This document shows positions 63,881-64,000 of a DNA stretch of 64,000 nucleotides, piece after piece. Source of the DNA: JABDMH01 sp965223025 (lineage in GTDB: Bacteria; Bacteroidota; Bacteroidia; Chitinophagales; Saprospiraceae); the NCBI GenBank assembly GCA_965223025.1, contig CBDCVP010000023.1, positions 186,001 to 250,000 on the forward strand. Direction: 5' to 3'. Below the pieces are notes generated by a model. It made no database searches and was not told the DNA's origin. It saw only the letters and a program-made list of their open reading frames with translations. The stretch's first letter is position 1. The number at the start of each line of letters is the position of its first letter. Made by a program: the position numbers and the translations under genes.

Positions 63881-64000
63881 CCTTCTTTGTACGCTTTTGT
63901 TGAAGTAAGCTACGACCACCTGGATGATGACCTGAACTGGTCTTCGGCCCATATGCATGCTGACGTGTTGGGTAACCTTCGGATGGGTCAATATTTTGGC
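63881..64000 (+). pseudogene. GH2 N-terminal fragment running off the window end
   Basis: An open frame from 63881 to the end of the window reads VEVSYDHLDDDLNWSSAHMHADVLG, which aligns with YEISHDHMGDALNWSPAHVPGDVF of the GH2 protein at 55598. It begins after an in-frame TGA with no start codon, signal peptide or first beta strand, so it looks like a 5'-truncated copy or one broken by frameshifts. The preceding 63701-63880 shows no clear gene; one frame (63775-63880, VYVLPSLT near its end) is faintly like the C-terminal sandwich of a fucosidase but is too short to call. Confidence 0.55.

Noticed and set aside
1..64000. CRISPR arrays, tRNA or rRNA genes, riboswitches
   Set aside because: No regularly spaced repeats, tRNA-like folds or rRNA segments were seen; the only short repeats are the operator-like pairs and the IS-flanking repeat.

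Overview
The window looks like a chromosome segment of a Bacteroidota bacterium, probably a marine or seaweed-associated one. The signs are two SusC/SusD outer-membrane glycan uptake pairs, many lipoprotein signal peptides, two C-terminal type IX secretion (T9SS) sorting domains, a membrane-anchored TPR-LuxR regulator of a type typical of Bacteroidota, weak Shine-Dalgarno sequences, and a dense set of sulfatases and glycoside hydrolases. Nearly every gene lies on the + strand. I read it as one large polysaccharide utilization locus (PUL) or two adjacent ones for a sulfated algal polysaccharide. Five GH117 domains (the known family activity is release of 3,6-anhydro-L-galactose), two GH29 enzymes (L-fucose or L-galactose), a GH97 of the retaining alpha-galactosidase type and five S1 sulfatases point most simply to a red-algal agar or porphyran type galactan. 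The substrate is an inference: no endo-agarase or endo-porphyranase lies in the window.

Layout. 1-9310: a GH97 cut by the window edge, two GH43/GH117-like beta-propeller proteins, a sulfatase, a secreted FAD oxidoreductase and a secreted protein with a flavinylation motif. 9431-17787: the regulator on the - strand, divergent from susC, then an IS110-family element wedged between susC and its susD, and a terminator. 17890-28577: a decayed quinoprotein dehydrogenase, two FG-GAP/ASPIC-UnbV (CRTAC1-like) proteins, a fragment of a DUF6786-like gene, a sulfatase fused to an SMP-30-type lactonase, and a vanadium haloperoxidase with a T9SS tail. 28622-37145: GH29, a frameshifted sulfatase, two tandem GH67/GH20-like proteins and a cytosolic NmrA-like reductase. 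37203-44793: a propeller protein, a Dabb lipoprotein, the first GH117, a VOC protein and two sulfatases. 45120-58123: a Tat-type Gfo/Idh/MocA protein, GH117, ThuA, a collapsed GH2, a propeller-GH117 fusion, two more GH117, GH29 and GH2. 58753-63700: the second susC/susD pair. The last 300 bases hold a GH2 fragment.

How it may work: surface SusCD pairs import oligosaccharides; lipoprotein and periplasmic sulfatases strip sulfate; GH117, GH29, GH97, GH2 and the GH67/GH20-like enzymes remove sugars from the ends. Exported oxidoreductases, lactonase-like propellers and small-molecule-fold proteins (VOC, Dabb, ThuA) suggest that some sugar oxidation happens outside the cytoplasm. A direct repeat of TTTGTCTA half-sites spaced 11 bp apart occurs three times, once in the regulator/susC divergent region, and is the best candidate operator.

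The locus also shows decay: an insertion sequence with frameshifts, an ISL3-type transposase scrap, remnants of a quinoprotein dehydrogenase, DUF6786-like gene and two GH2 genes, and one sulfatase broken by a single-base shift.
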